A stretch of 64,000 bases of DNA from NCBI GenBank assembly GCA_039810245.1, contig JBDHWQ010000003.1, positions 129,884 to 193,883 of the forward strand, in the 5' to 3' direction. The DNA comes from CALDSL01 sp039810245 (GTDB taxonomy: Bacteria > Chloroflexota > Anaerolineae > Anaerolineales > Anaerolineaceae). This document shows positions 53,363 through 62,528 of this stretch, piece by piece (position 1 is the first letter of the stretch; each line of letters starts with the position of its first letter). The translations under genes were made by a program, and so were the position numbers. The notes below the pieces were generated by a model. That model made no database searches. It was given only the letters and a program-made list of their open reading frames with translations, and had not been told where the DNA came from.

Positions 53363-53391
53363 ATCTTTCCCGGCTGGGGTTTCCCAGACTG

Positions 53392-53462
53392 TGGGGCGTA
53401 GTGCAATGGCAGCACACCAGACTTTGGATCTGTGGATCTTGGTTCGAATCCAGGCGCCCCAG
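53392..53462 (+). tRNA. tRNA-Gln (TTG)
   Basis: The acceptor TGGGGCG pairs with CGCCCCA. The anticodon arm CAGA-CTTTGGA-TCTG carries anticodon TTG. The T-loop is GGTTCGAATCC and the discriminator base G. CCA is not encoded. 71 bases. Confidence 0.95.
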
Positions 53463-53580
53463 CCTGTAACGTTATGGAATTGGATTGTTCCCCCACGCAT
53501 ATCTATTCCGCCCAGGCGAGCCCGCTGGTAGCTCGCCATTTTGTCTTATGCAATCCTGGCCGGTGGGGTTTGAAAGTTGA

Positions 53581-54585
53581 GTGAGAACTTTGCCTGAAAC
53601 CGAAGATGACGATCCTTCGCGTGCTGTAACGGCCGTGATCCTGGCCGCCGGGCAGGGAACGCGCATGCGCTCCAGCCTGCCCAAAGTGCTGCATCCCCTG
53701 GGCGGCAAGCCTCTGATCGCCTACTCGCTGCGCCTGGCGCGCCAGCTCAGTACGTATGACCCCATTGTGATCATCGGCCACAACGCCGAACAGGTGCGCC
53801 AGGCCGTGGGCGACGCCGCGCGCTTTGCCGTGCAGCAGCCCCAGCTTGGCACTGGGCATGCCGTCCAGCAGGCCGAACCGCTGCTGGCCGGCTACGAGGG
53901 CCTGGTGCTGGTGATGAGCGCCGATATGCCGCTCTTTACCCTGGAGACCATGCGCGCTCTGGTGGAACAGCAGCGCGCCAATTCCGGCCCGCTGACCATG
54001 CTCACCATGCTGCTGGATGACTCGCACGGCTTTGGCCGCGTGATCCGCGCCGCGGATGGCTCGGTGCGCGAGGTGGTGGAAGAAGCCCAGGCCACGCCTG
54101 AGCAGCTTGCCGTGCGCGAGCTCAACGTAGGCGCGTACTGTTTTCGCGCCGGCTGGCTGTGGAGCGCGCTGCGCCGCGTGCCGCTTTCGCCCAAGGGCGA
54201 GTATTACCTCACCGACGTGGTTGGCATTGCCGTGGCGGACGGGTTGAAGGTGCAGGCGCTGGTGCTGCCCGACCCCGCTGAGGCGATCGGCATCAATACC
54301 CGCGTGCACCTGGCCGAGGCCGAGGGCATCCTTCGCCGGCGCATCAACACCGCCTGGATGGCCGCCGGCGTCACCATGATCGACCCTGCCAACACCTACA
54401 TCGAACCGGACGTGAGCATAGGCGCGGATACTGTCATCTACCCCAACAGTTTCCTGCTGGGCAGCACCCGCGTCGGCCGTGGCTGCGTGATTGGCCCCGG
54501 AGCGCTGCTGCGCGATGCTGTGCTGGACGACGGCGCCGTGGCTGCCGGCCCCTATGGCGCGCTGCCGCAAAGGGAGCGCGCATGA
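53581..54585 (+). CDS. GlmU-like nucleotidyltransferase with short hexapeptide tail
   Basis: 334 residues. The sugar-nucleotidyltransferase domain has LAAGQGTRMRSSLPKVL at 21-37, QLGTGHAVQQAEP and VMSADMPLF, as in the UDP-GlcNAc pyrophosphorylase half of GlmU. The left-handed beta-helix is only about 45 residues long (IEPDVSIGADTVIYPNSFLL) and ends before the acetyltransferase active site of full GlmU (about 450 residues). It can therefore make UDP-GlcNAc from GlcNAc-1-P but probably not acetylate. The start is a GTG, with a poor ribosome site. It overlaps the CorC-type gene by four bases. Confidence 0.87.
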   Translation: MRTLPETEDDDPSRAVTAVILAAGQGTRMRSSLPKVLHPLGGKPLIAYSLRLARQLSTYDPIVIIGHNAEQVRQAVGDAARFAVQQPQLGTGHAVQQAEPLLAGYEGLVLVMSADMPLFTLETMRALVEQQRANSGPLTMLTMLLDDSHGFGRVIRAADGSVREVVEEAQATPEQLAVRELNVGAYCFRAGWLWSALRRVPLSPKGEYYLTDVVGIAVADGLKVQALVLPDPAEAIGINTRVHLAEAEGILRRRINTAWMAAGVTMIDPANTYIEPDVSIGADTVIYPNSFLLGSTRVGRGCVIGPGALLRDAVLDDGAVAAGPYGALPQRERA

Positions 54586-55859
54586 CCTCCCCATTGTGGA
54601 TCATTCTGCTGGTTTGCGTGGCGCTCGACCTGCTGGTGGTGGCGCTGCGCTCCAGCCTGACCAACGCGCGCCTGCCGCAATTGGTGAGCATGCGCGAATC
54701 CGGCCCGGTGCGCGTCGAGCGCACGATCCGCCTGCTGGAAAACCCGCGCCTGCGCCCCATGCTGCGGCTGCTGGTGGTGAGCATGCACTTTCTGGTGGCC
54801 GGTGCGGTGTACCTGCTGTGGCGCGCGCTGCGTCCCGACCTGGACACCCCCGCCGCCGCGCTCATTGTCTTGTTCCTTTCGACCGTGGTGCTTCTGGCGC
54901 TGGAATTCCTGATCGAAGGCCGCATCATCCCCAACGCTGAAAAGACCGCCATTCGCCTGGCTCCGCTGGCGCACGCGTTCAACCTGCTGCTCACCCCGCT
55001 TTCCGCGCTGCTGATGGTTTTCCTCGGCTCCACGCAGGACGCGCCGGTGATGATCCCGGTCACGGAAGACGAGCTTAAGAACTGGGTGGAAGAAGACCAG
55101 CCACAGAGCACCCTGGAAAAGGGTGAGCGGCGCATGATCTATTCCATCTTCCAGTTCGGCGAGACGCTGTGCCGCGAGGTGATGGTTCCGCGCATCGACG
55201 TGCTGGCGCTGGATATCACTACCCCGCTGGAAGACGCGCTGCAGTCCTTCACCCGTTCCGGGCATTCGCGCGTGCCGGTTTACGAGGGAACGATCGATAA
55301 TGTGATCGGCGTGCTGTACGCCAAAGACATGCTGCGGGTCAAGCTGGACCGGCAGAGCCTGCAGGATGTGCGCCCGCTGCTGCGCCCGGCCTATTTTGTG
55401 CCTGAGGCCAAAAAAGTGGAAGAGCTGCTGGCCGAAATGCGCGCCAACGGCGTGCACATTGCCATCGTGGTGGATGAATACGGCGGCATGGCCGGGCTGG
55501 TGACGCTGGAAGATATCGTCGAAGAAATCGTCGGGGAGATCCGCGACGAGTACGACCAGATCGAAGAGCTGCCTTACACGCGCGTGAATGATGATGAATA
55601 CATTTTCCAGGGCCGCATTGACCTGGAAGATGTGAACGATATTGTCGGCACGCACCTGGAAAAGGACGTTGCTGATACGCTGGGCGGGTACATCAGCGCG
55701 CAGGTTGGGCACGTGCCCCAGGGTGGCGAAGAGCTACGCGTGAATGACTGGATGTTGACCGTGGAGCAGGTGAGCGGGCGGCGCATCCGCAAGGTGCGCG
55801 CGCGCCGCCAGGTAACCCCTTTGGAGGTGGAGGAGAATGGCAACAATCATGAACGATGA
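54582..55859 (+). CDS. CNNM/CorC-type membrane protein with CBS pair
   Basis: 425 residues. Three to four membrane segments (about 5-22, 66-85, 88-106, 128-146) form a DUF21-like domain. Two CBS domains follow (about 200-325; REVMVPRIDVLALD, HIAIVVDEYGGMAGLVTLEDIVEEIVGE in pieces), then a CorC_HlyC domain (NDIVGTHL, DTLGGYISAQVGHVP). These proteins are linked to magnesium/cobalt efflux or metal sensing. It overlaps glmU-like upstream by four bases and cdd downstream by 23 bp. Confidence 0.92.
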   Translation: MTSPLWIILLVCVALDLLVVALRSSLTNARLPQLVSMRESGPVRVERTIRLLENPRLRPMLRLLVVSMHFLVAGAVYLLWRALRPDLDTPAAALIVLFLSTVVLLALEFLIEGRIIPNAEKTAIRLAPLAHAFNLLLTPLSALLMVFLGSTQDAPVMIPVTEDELKNWVEEDQPQSTLEKGERRMIYSIFQFGETLCREVMVPRIDVLALDITTPLEDALQSFTRSGHSRVPVYEGTIDNVIGVLYAKDMLRVKLDRQSLQDVRPLLRPAYFVPEAKKVEELLAEMRANGVHIAIVVDEYGGMAGLVTLEDIVEEIVGEIRDEYDQIEELPYTRVNDDEYIFQGRIDLEDVNDIVGTHLEKDVADTLGGYISAQVGHVPQGGEELRVNDWMLTVEQVSGRRIRKVRARRQVTPLEVEENGNNHER

Positions 55860-56247
55860 AATGCGGCACAAGCTGGTGCAACAGGCCGCCAACGCGCGCC
55901 AGTGGGCCTACGTGCCCTATTCGCATTACGCCGTGGGCGCCGCCCTGCTGACCGCTTCAGGGCGCATCTATGATGGCGTCAACATTGAGAACGCCGCTTA
56001 CCCGGTGACGGTGTGCGGCGAGCGCACCGCCGTGTTCAAGGCCGTGTCGGAAGGCGAGCGCCAGTTTGTCGCCATCGCCGTGGTTACCGCCAACGGCGGC
56101 ACGCCGTGCGGCTCCTGCCGTCAGGTGCTCTCCGAGTTTGGCCTGAATACGCTGGTGATCATCGCCGACGAGACCGGCAAGATCCACCAGGAATTGACCG
56201 TGGGCCAACTCCTGCCGGGAGCGTTTACGCCGTCGAGCCTGACATAA
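55837..56247 (+). CDS. cdd: Cytidine deaminase
   Basis: 136 residues. The catalytic motif is VCGERTAV (zinc ligand Cys60, general acid Glu62) and the second zinc motif PCGSCRQ (Cys91, Cys94). NIENAAYP binds the nucleoside. This is the small tetrameric form. It deaminates cytidine and deoxycytidine for salvage. It starts inside the end of the CorC-type gene with a GGAGGTGGAGGAG site. Confidence 0.95.
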   Translation: MATIMNDEMRHKLVQQAANARQWAYVPYSHYAVGAALLTASGRIYDGVNIENAAYPVTVCGERTAVFKAVSEGERQFVAIAVVTANGGTPCGSCRQVLSEFGLNTLVIIADETGKIHQELTVGQLLPGAFTPSSLT

Positions 56248-56314
56248 CCCCACTCCGGCTCCCCCACCCTCCTTCGGAGGACCGTTGGAAATAAAGGACG
56301 CTTTTGGGGAGAGT

Positions 56315-56405
56315 GAAAACCGCCTTTCTACCCATCAAATCGCGCTGTTCAGCGATTTGGAAACCCACCTTTCTTCCCTCCAAATCACGCTGTTCAGCGA
56401 TTTGG
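56315..56405. repeat. 45-bp tandem duplication with hairpins
   Basis: Two copies of a unit of about 45 bp end in nearly identical 25-mers at 56336-56360 and 56381-56405 (one base differs). Each 25-mer folds into a small stem: CAAATCGC against GCGATTTG in the first, with one mismatch in the second. It lies in the 205-bp gap between cdd and recO, which otherwise holds a candidate -10 TAGAAT (56436-56441) for recO. Confidence 0.7.
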
Positions 56406-56452
56406 GGGGATTAAGGGGGGTCTGATCCACCAGGATAGAATGTCGAGCACGA

Positions 56453-57208
56453 ATGAGTGAACGCAGTTTAAAGGTAGATGCCGTGGTGCTGCGCCACGCC
56501 GATTGGGGCGAAGCTGACCGGCTGCTCACCCTGTATGCGCGCGAGGCCGGCAAGCTTCGCGCCGTAGCCAAGGGCGCGCGCAAAATGCGCTCGCGCAAAG
56601 CCGGCCACCTGGAGCCCTTCACCCGCGTGTCGCTGTTGATGGCCCGCGGCCGCGACATGTGGATCGTCACCCAGGCTGAAACCCTGGACGCCTATCTGCC
56701 GCTGCGCGAGAACCTGGTGCTCACCGGCTATGCTTCCTACGTGCTGGAGCTGCTCGATCGCTTCACCTATGAGGAAGGCCAGCACTCGGCCATTTATTCC
56801 CTGCTGGTGGATAGCCTCGAGCGCCTGGTGGTGGTGCCCGATACTTTCGTAGTGGTACGCTACTACGAGCTGCACCTGCTCGACCTGTTCGGCTTTCGCC
56901 CGGAGCTGGTCCACTGCCCGAGCTGCGGCCGGGAAATCCAGCCGCAGGACCAGTTCTTCAGCGCGCAACTGGGCGGCGCGCTTTGCCCGGATTGCGGCGC
57001 GCGTACCCCGGGCAGCCGCCCGGTGAGCATGGCCGCGCTCAAGTACCTGCGCCATTACCAGCGCAGCAGCTTTTCCCAGGCGCTGGCCGCGCAGATCCCG
57101 CAGCCGGTGCGGCTGGAGATGGAAGCCCTGCTCAACCACTACATCACCTATCTGCTCGAGCGCGGCCTCAATACCCCTGCCTTCATCCGTAAAGTAAGCG
57201 ATGCGTAG
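56453..57208 (+). CDS. recO: DNA repair protein RecO
   Basis: 251 residues. The N-terminal OB-fold (VVLRHADWGEADRLLTLYAR, KGARKMRSRKAGHLEPFT in part) is followed by a helical domain with a zinc site Cys155, Cys158, Cys178 and Cys181. RecO loads RecA and anneals strands in the RecFOR pathway. The ATG at 56453 is 11 bp after a TAGAAT box, so translation is nearly leaderless. It ends in a strong hairpin. Confidence 0.94.
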   Translation: MSERSLKVDAVVLRHADWGEADRLLTLYAREAGKLRAVAKGARKMRSRKAGHLEPFTRVSLLMARGRDMWIVTQAETLDAYLPLRENLVLTGYASYVLELLDRFTYEEGQHSAIYSLLVDSLERLVVVPDTFVVVRYYELHLLDLFGFRPELVHCPSCGREIQPQDQFFSAQLGGALCPDCGARTPGSRPVSMAALKYLRHYQRSSFSQALAAQIPQPVRLEMEALLNHYITYLLERGLNTPAFIRKVSDA

Positions 57209-57210
57209 TC

Positions 57211-57253
57211 AACGAAAATCAGCCCGGCGCTCTGCGCCGGGCTGATTTTCGTT
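57211..57253. terminator. Terminator after recO
   Basis: Perfect 20-base arms at 57211-57230 and 57234-57253 with loop TCT, between converging recO and mscL. Confidence 0.75.
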
Positions 57254-57286
57254 CGAATCCGTGTAACCTGTGTTCAGAATCCGTTG

Positions 57287-57718
57287 TCAAATCTCGGATG
57301 TGCACTCCGGGCAGCGGGTGGCTTTGGCCGGGATGCTGCTGGCGCAAAACGGGCATTCCTTGGTCGACGGTGCAGCCTCGACCGGAGCGGGCTTCTTCAA
57401 CTTGTTGATGGCGCGCACCACCAGGAAGATCACGAACGCGATGATCAGGAAGTTGATCACCGTATTCAGGAAGGCCCCATAGGCCAGCACGGGCGCGCCT
57501 GCCTCCTGCGCCGCCGCCAGGCTGGGGTATGTCTGACCGTTGAGCGGAACAAACAGGTTGGCGAAATCTACCTTACCCAACAGCAGGCCGATGGGCGGCA
57601 TGAGGATGTAGTTGACAAAGTCGGTGACGATCTTGCCAAATGCCGCGCCGATAATGACACCAATTGCCAGGTCGATCACTGGCCCGCGCATTGCAAAATC
57701 ACGAAATTCTTTCCACAT
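57287..57718 (-). CDS. mscL: Large-conductance mechanosensitive channel with zinc-ribbon tail
   Basis: 143 residues. The MscL start MWKEFRDFAMRGPVIDLAIG, first pore helix with VIIGAAFGKIV, a periplasmic loop and second helix TVINFLIIAFVIFLV. The cytoplasmic end then differs from the usual helix: it carries CPFCASSIPAKATRCPEC, a four-Cys zinc ribbon. MscL releases solutes under osmotic down-shock. The ATG at 57718 has AGGGAGAG upstream; a longer frame to 57778 has no support. Confidence 0.94.
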   Translation of the reverse strand: MWKEFRDFAMRGPVIDLAIGVIIGAAFGKIVTDFVNYILMPPIGLLLGKVDFANLFVPLNGQTYPSLAAAQEAGAPVLAYGAFLNTVINFLIIAFVIFLVVRAINKLKKPAPVEAAPSTKECPFCASSIPAKATRCPECTSEI

Positions 57719-57866
57719 CGTTTCTCTCCCTTTCTGGAAAACCATTGAATGATTGCCCGCACTGCAGCTTTGTCGCAATCCGTGATCCCGGCGGACAGGC
57801 TTCTATCCATATTGTAGACCTTTTATAGGGAAGGGGTGTAATATTCTCAGTCCCGGTCCATTCCAC

Positions 57867-57875
57867 TGGTATAAT
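57867..57875 (+). promoter_or_regulatory. Extended -10 promoter of glyQS
   Basis: TGGTATAAT (TATAAT at 57870-57875). No good -35. The leader to 57913 is about 30 bases, too short for a T-box. Confidence 0.5.
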
Positions 57876-57912
57876 ACCTGCGCTTTTGACATTCTATTGG
57901 CCGGGGGCCGCT

Positions 57913-60900
57913 ATGCAAGCACCACTTGACTTCCAATCGATTATTCTCGCGCTCCAGCATTACTGGGGCGAGCAGGGCTGCGTCATCTGGCAGCCGTATA
58001 ACACCCAGGTGGGGGCGGGCACGTATAACCCTGCCACCGTGCTGCGCGTGCTGGGCCCTGAGCCGTGGAACGTGGCCTACGTCGAGCCGTCCGTCCGCCC
58101 GGACGACGGCCGTTATGGCGAGAACCCCAACCGCCTGCAGCAGCATTACCAGTTCCAGGTGATCCTCAAGCCCGATCCCGGTAACCCGCAGGAACTGTAC
58201 CTGCGCTCGCTGGAAGCTCTGGGCATCGACCCGCGCAAACACGATATCCGATTTGTGGAAGATAACTGGGAAAGCCCTGCGCTGGGCGCATGGGGCCTGG
58301 GCTGGGAAGTGTGGCTCGATGGCCAGGAAATCACCCAGTTTACCTACTTCCAGCAGGCGGGCGGCATGCCCACCAATCCGGTGTCGGTTGAGATCACGTA
58401 CGGGCTGGAGCGCATCGCCATGCCGCTGCAGCGCGTGCGCAACTTCCGTAACATCGCCTGGAACAATGCCCGCACTTATGGTGACCTGAACCTGCAGGGC
58501 GAGTACGAGCACAGCAAGTATTACTTTGAGATCGCCGGGGTGGACGGTCTGCGCGAGATGTTCCGCCTGTACGAAGCCGAGGCCGAGACCGCGCTGGCCA
58601 ACGGCCTGGTGCTGCCCGCCCACGACTACGTGCTCAAGTGCTCGCATACTTTTAATATCCTCGACACGCGCGGGGCGATTGGCGTCACCGAGCGCGCGGC
58701 TTTCTTCGCGCGCATGCGCGATATGTCGCGCCGCGTGGCCGAGGCGTACGTGGCGCAGCGCGAAGCCATGGGCTTTCCCTGGCTGAATGGCGCCCCGGCT
58801 GCCGCACCCGCCGCGCAGGTTGCCCATCCAACGCCCGCCCCCGCGGGCGCGTCCGCGAGCACGGACGAGCTGCTGGTCGAAATTGGCGTGGAAGAGCTGC
58901 CTGCCGCCGAGCAGGAATCGATTGCCGGCCAACTGCGCGAGCGCCTGGCCGCCGCGCTGGACGATGCCCGCCTGGAGCACGGCGCGCTGCGCGTGCTTTC
59001 CACCCCGCGCCGGCTGGTGCTGGCAGTGGCCGGACTGGCCGCGCGCCAGGCCGACCGCACCGTGGTATTCAAAGGCCCGCCGGCCGACCGTGCTTTCGAC
59101 GCCGAAGGCCGCCCGACGAAGGCGGCCGAGGGCTTCGCGCGTGGCAAGGGCCTGAGCGCCGCTGATTTGCAGGTGCGCGAGATGGATGGCGGGCGCTACG
59201 CCGTGGCGCTGGTGGATGAGCCCGGCCGCGCCGCCGTCGATGTGCTGGCCGAAGCCCTGCCTGCCATGCTTTCCGGGCTGAAGTTCGAAAAAGCCATGCG
59301 CTGGAACAGCTCCGGGGTGGCGTTCTCGCGCCCGGTGCGCTGGATCCTGGCGCTGTACGGCGCGGATGTGCTGCCCTTCACCTTCGCTGGCGTCGAATCG
59401 GGCCGCGTGACGCGCGGGCTGCGCTTCCGCGAACCGGAAACGTTCGAGATCGCTACGCCGGCTGACTATTTTGACGCGCTGCGCGGCCAGGGCATCCTGC
59501 TGGACCCCGCCGAGCGCGCCGCTGAGATCGAGCGCCAGGTGAACGGCCTGCTGCGCCAGGCAGGCGCTGTGGAAACACTAGACGCCGGGCTGCTGGCCGA
59601 AGTTACCGCGCTGGTGGAAGCCCCCACCGCGCTGGTGGGCCAGTTTGAGGAAGAACACCTGCGCCTGCCGCCCGAGGTGCTGATCTCGGTGATGAAAAAG
59701 CACCAGCGTTACTTCCCGGTCTACGCCGCGGACGGCGGGCTGCTGCCCATGTTTATCGCCGTGCGCAATGGCGACGACCAGCACCTCGACGTGGTGGCCG
59801 ATGGCAACGCCCAGGTCATCCGCGCGCGCTTTGCCGACGCTGCTTTCTTTATCAAAGAAGACCTGCAGCGCAAGCTGGAAGACTTCCTGCCGCGACTGGG
59901 CACGCTCACGTTCCAGTTCAAGCTGGGTTCGATGTTGGATAAGACGCACCGCATCCAGGCGCTGGTGGAGAAACTGCTGCCGGCCCTGCCAGTGAGCGAG
60001 GACGATGCCGCCGCCGCGCGCCGCGCTGCGCAGCTGGCGAAGGCCGACCTGGTCACCAATATGGTGGTCGAAATGACCTCGCTGCAGGGCGTGATGGGCC
60101 GCTACTACGCGCTGCACTCCGGCGAGCCGCAGGCCGTGGCGGATGCCATCTTCGAGCACTACCTGCCGCGCTCGGCCGAGGACGCCACCCCGCGTGGCGC
60201 GCCCGGGCTGGTGGTGGGCCTGGCCGACCGGCTGGACTCGATCACCGGTCTGTTCGCCGCCGGGCTGGCCCCCAGCGGCACGAAGGACCCCTTCGCCCAG
60301 CGTCGCGCCGCGCTGGGGCTGGTGCAGGCGCTCACCGCCTGGGACCTCGATTTTGATCTGCGCCGCGCTCTGGCGCTGGCCGCAGAAGGGCTGCCCATTC
60401 CTGCCGGCGAGCAGGTGCAGGCCGCCTGCCTGGAGTTTATCGCCGGGCGGCTGCGCAGCTACCTGATGAGCCTGCCCGAAGGCCTGCGCTACGACATCGT
60501 CGACGCGGTGCTGGCCGCGCAGAGCGCCAACCCGGCGCGCGCGCTGGCCGCTGCGCGCCAGCTCAGCGCCTGGACGCGCCGCGAAGATTGGAATACCATC
60601 CTGCCCGCCTACGCGCGCTGCGTGCGCATCACCCGCGACCAGGCCGAAGCGTTCGCCGTCGAACCGGCGCGTTTTGAGTATGAGGCCGAGCGTGAGCTGT
60701 ACGCCGCGCTGCAATCCGCGAAATCTGCCCCGCGCCGCCCCGGTTCGGTGGACGATTTCTTCGCCGCTTTCCTGCCCATGATCCCCGCCATCAACCGTTT
60801 CTTCGAAGATGTGATGGTCATGGCCGAGGATCCCGCGCAGCGCGCCAACCGCCTGGGACTGCTCCAGCAGATCGCCGCGTTGGCCTCGGGCGTAGCCGAT

Positions 60901-60924
60901 TTCTCGGTGCTGGAAGGGTTCTAA
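57913..60924 (+). CDS. glyQS: Glycyl-tRNA synthetase, fused alpha and beta chains
   Basis: About 1003 residues. Residues 1-290 are GlyQ (LDFQSIILALQHYWGEQGC, YVEPSVRPDDGRYGENPNR, YFQQAGGMP). An Ala/Pro-rich linker (about 290-317) joins to GlyS (LLVEIGVEELPA, KAMRWNSS, the HD-like and DALR-like C-terminal parts). It charges tRNA-Gly. In most bacteria the chains are separate genes; fusion is known in some lineages, including Chlamydia. I start it at the ATG at 57913, where the conserved GlyQ sequence begins. Confidence 0.96.
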   Translation: MQAPLDFQSIILALQHYWGEQGCVIWQPYNTQVGAGTYNPATVLRVLGPEPWNVAYVEPSVRPDDGRYGENPNRLQQHYQFQVILKPDPGNPQELYLRSLEALGIDPRKHDIRFVEDNWESPALGAWGLGWEVWLDGQEITQFTYFQQAGGMPTNPVSVEITYGLERIAMPLQRVRNFRNIAWNNARTYGDLNLQGEYEHSKYYFEIAGVDGLREMFRLYEAEAETALANGLVLPAHDYVLKCSHTFNILDTRGAIGVTERAAFFARMRDMSRRVAEAYVAQREAMGFPWLNGAPAAAPAAQVAHPTPAPAGASASTDELLVEIGVEELPAAEQESIAGQLRERLAAALDDARLEHGALRVLSTPRRLVLAVAGLAARQADRTVVFKGPPADRAFDAEGRPTKAAEGFARGKGLSAADLQVREMDGGRYAVALVDEPGRAAVDVLAEALPAMLSGLKFEKAMRWNSSGVAFSRPVRWILALYGADVLPFTFAGVESGRVTRGLRFREPETFEIATPADYFDALRGQGILLDPAERAAEIERQVNGLLRQAGAVETLDAGLLAEVTALVEAPTALVGQFEEEHLRLPPEVLISVMKKHQRYFPVYAADGGLLPMFIAVRNGDDQHLDVVADGNAQVIRARFADAAFFIKEDLQRKLEDFLPRLGTLTFQFKLGSMLDKTHRIQALVEKLLPALPVSEDDAAAARRAAQLAKADLVTNMVVEMTSLQGVMGRYYALHSGEPQAVADAIFEHYLPRSAEDATPRGAPGLVVGLADRLDSITGLFAAGLAPSGTKDPFAQRRAALGLVQALTAWDLDFDLRRALALAAEGLPIPAGEQVQAACLEFIAGRLRSYLMSLPEGLRYDIVDAVLAAQSANPARALAAARQLSAWTRREDWNTILPAYARCVRITRDQAEAFAVEPARFEYEAERELYAALQSAKSAPRRPGSVDDFFAAFLPMIPAINRFFEDVMVMAEDPAQRANRLGLLQQIAALASGVADFSVLEGF

Positions 60925-60965
60925 CCGAGGGTAAGGAAGAACCGCGAAGACAGAGAAAGAAAAGT

Positions 60966-61000
60966 CAGGTTCGGGTGGCGTTTTCCGCCACCCGAACCTG
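60966..61000. terminator. Terminator between glyQS and the P450 gene
   Basis: Perfect 15-base arms at 60966-60980 and 60986-61000 (CAGGTTCGGGTGGCG and its complement) with loop TTTTC, between converging genes. Confidence 0.75.
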
Positions 61001-61051
61001 CTTATCCCCACCAACTTAATTCACGTTCTTATGGCCATGCGGGGCGCGGCG

Positions 61052-62380
61052 TCAGGTGCTGCGTTTGCGGCGGTAGGCCACGCGTACCGGAGAGGGGTGG
61101 TTGGCGCCATTTCCGAAGACCACGTGCACCTCGGGGCTGCGCAGCTCCAGCTCGAACTGCTGGAAAAGCAGCGCGGTGATCACCGCCATCTCATTCTTGG
61201 CAAAGTTCATCCCGGTGCATTTGTGCACGCCGCCGCCAAAGCCCACAATGGCAAACGAATTTTTGCCTTCGTCGCGCTCAGGCGACCAGCGCAGCGGATC
61301 GAAGCGGTGCGGGTCGGTGAAGACTTCCGGCAGGAAATGCGAGTTGGCGGCGTTGACGATCACGCGCCAGCCCGGCGGAAGCTGGTAGCACCCAATGCTC
61401 AACGGCTCTTCCACTGTGCGCATCTGCAGGTCGGCCGAGGGACGGAAGCGGGTGGTCTCATCAATCGCCCAGGAAATATACGCGAGCTGGTTAATCTTTT
61501 GCTGGTCCAGCGCTTCGCCGAGCGCCAGCGCGGCGTCAATCTCTGCCTGCGCGCGGGCCAGCGTTTCCGGGTGCTGCAGCAGCAGGGTCACCAGCCAGGC
61601 GGCCTGACCGGCGGTGGTCTCATGCCCGGCGAACAGCAGCCCGGTGAACATGCTCACGATGGTAGCGTCGTCCATAAAGCTGCCGTCTTTGAGCGGCGTC
61701 TGCAGCAGGGTGGTGATCAGATCATCATAGCGCTCCGGGTGCTGGCGCCGCGCGTCAATTAACCCCTGGAACACGGTGCGTATGGCGGCTTTGGCCCGGT
61801 CTCGGCGCTGGAACTTGGGCAGCGGCCAGTGCGGCGGCAAGAGCGGGTCCAGCGAGCGGCTGATATCGCCGTACATGGCCCAGAACCCGCGGCCTAATTC
61901 GCGCTCGTACTCCGGGCCGATCAACGCTCGCCCGGCCACAAACTGCGTCAGCCGCAGCATCTCGGCGATAATGTCCATAAAACCGCTGTTTCCCAGGCTG
62001 TCCAGCCAGCGCTGCACTTCGATATTCATCGCCTGGATATACTGGCTCATGCGCTCGCGCCGGAAGACTTCCTGCAGCACCGGGCGCTGGTTGTAATAGG
62101 TCTCTTTATTGGCGGTAAACAGCACCTCGCCAATGGATGCCTTTAGGAACGTGTACGCGTCCTGCATGTTCAGGCTGCGGTCGGTCTGGGTATAGACGAT
62201 CTTGTTGTATTCGGCGCCGCTGACCACCACAGCGTACTGCGGGCCGAGCTTGATCGTAAAAATATCGCCATGTTCGCCAAAACCGCGCCGGAAGAGGCTC
62301 TCGCGGCTGCGCATCATTTCCAGGGCATGGCCCAGAACGGGGATACCGCCGGACACCAGCGGGGGAGTGGTTGGGTTCAT
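61052..62380 (-). CDS. Cytochrome P450
   Basis: 442 residues with no membrane anchor. The I-helix motif is AGHETTAGQ (His253 region), the ExxR pair is in AIDETTRFRPS, and the haem-binding loop FGGGVHKCTGMNFAK has the thiolate Cys388. The soluble form needs separate redox partners, and none is nearby. The N-terminal pattern (PVLGHALEMMRSRESLFRRG) resembles CYP51/CYP26/CYP120-like members that act on sterols or terpenoids, but the substrate is open. AAAGGA precedes the ATG. It is divergent from padR, with 148 bp between. Confidence 0.93.
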   Translation of the reverse strand: MNPTTPPLVSGGIPVLGHALEMMRSRESLFRRGFGEHGDIFTIKLGPQYAVVVSGAEYNKIVYTQTDRSLNMQDAYTFLKASIGEVLFTANKETYYNQRPVLQEVFRRERMSQYIQAMNIEVQRWLDSLGNSGFMDIIAEMLRLTQFVAGRALIGPEYERELGRGFWAMYGDISRSLDPLLPPHWPLPKFQRRDRAKAAIRTVFQGLIDARRQHPERYDDLITTLLQTPLKDGSFMDDATIVSMFTGLLFAGHETTAGQAAWLVTLLLQHPETLARAQAEIDAALALGEALDQQKINQLAYISWAIDETTRFRPSADLQMRTVEEPLSIGCYQLPPGWRVIVNAANSHFLPEVFTDPHRFDPLRWSPERDEGKNSFAIVGFGGGVHKCTGMNFAKNEMAVITALLFQQFELELRSPEVHVVFGNGANHPSPVRVAYRRKRST

Positions 62381-62481
62381 CGCAAAATCCTTTATTCTGC
62401 CGCCAACGCATCTCAGTCAGAAAATAACGGCGGCAGAGGTACCTTTCCTCTTAAATGATAACAGGAAACTAGCGCCGGCGC

Positions 62482-62509
62482 TTGACAATTCCACAGGACG
62501 TGCTAGGAT
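62482..62509 (+). promoter_or_regulatory. Promoter of the padR operon with start-codon palindrome
   Basis: TTGACA (62482-62487), 16 bp, TAGGAT (62504-62509) with TGC before it. ATATATAT and the palindrome GACATATGTC (62525-62534) follow, the latter covering the start codon. These are candidate PadR operators. Confidence 0.6.
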
Positions 62510-62528
62510 ATATATAGGACACCGACAT

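Noticed and set aside
57841..57912. T-box or glycine riboswitch before glyQS
   Set aside because: The -10 box lies only about 40 bp before the start, leaving no room for such a leader.
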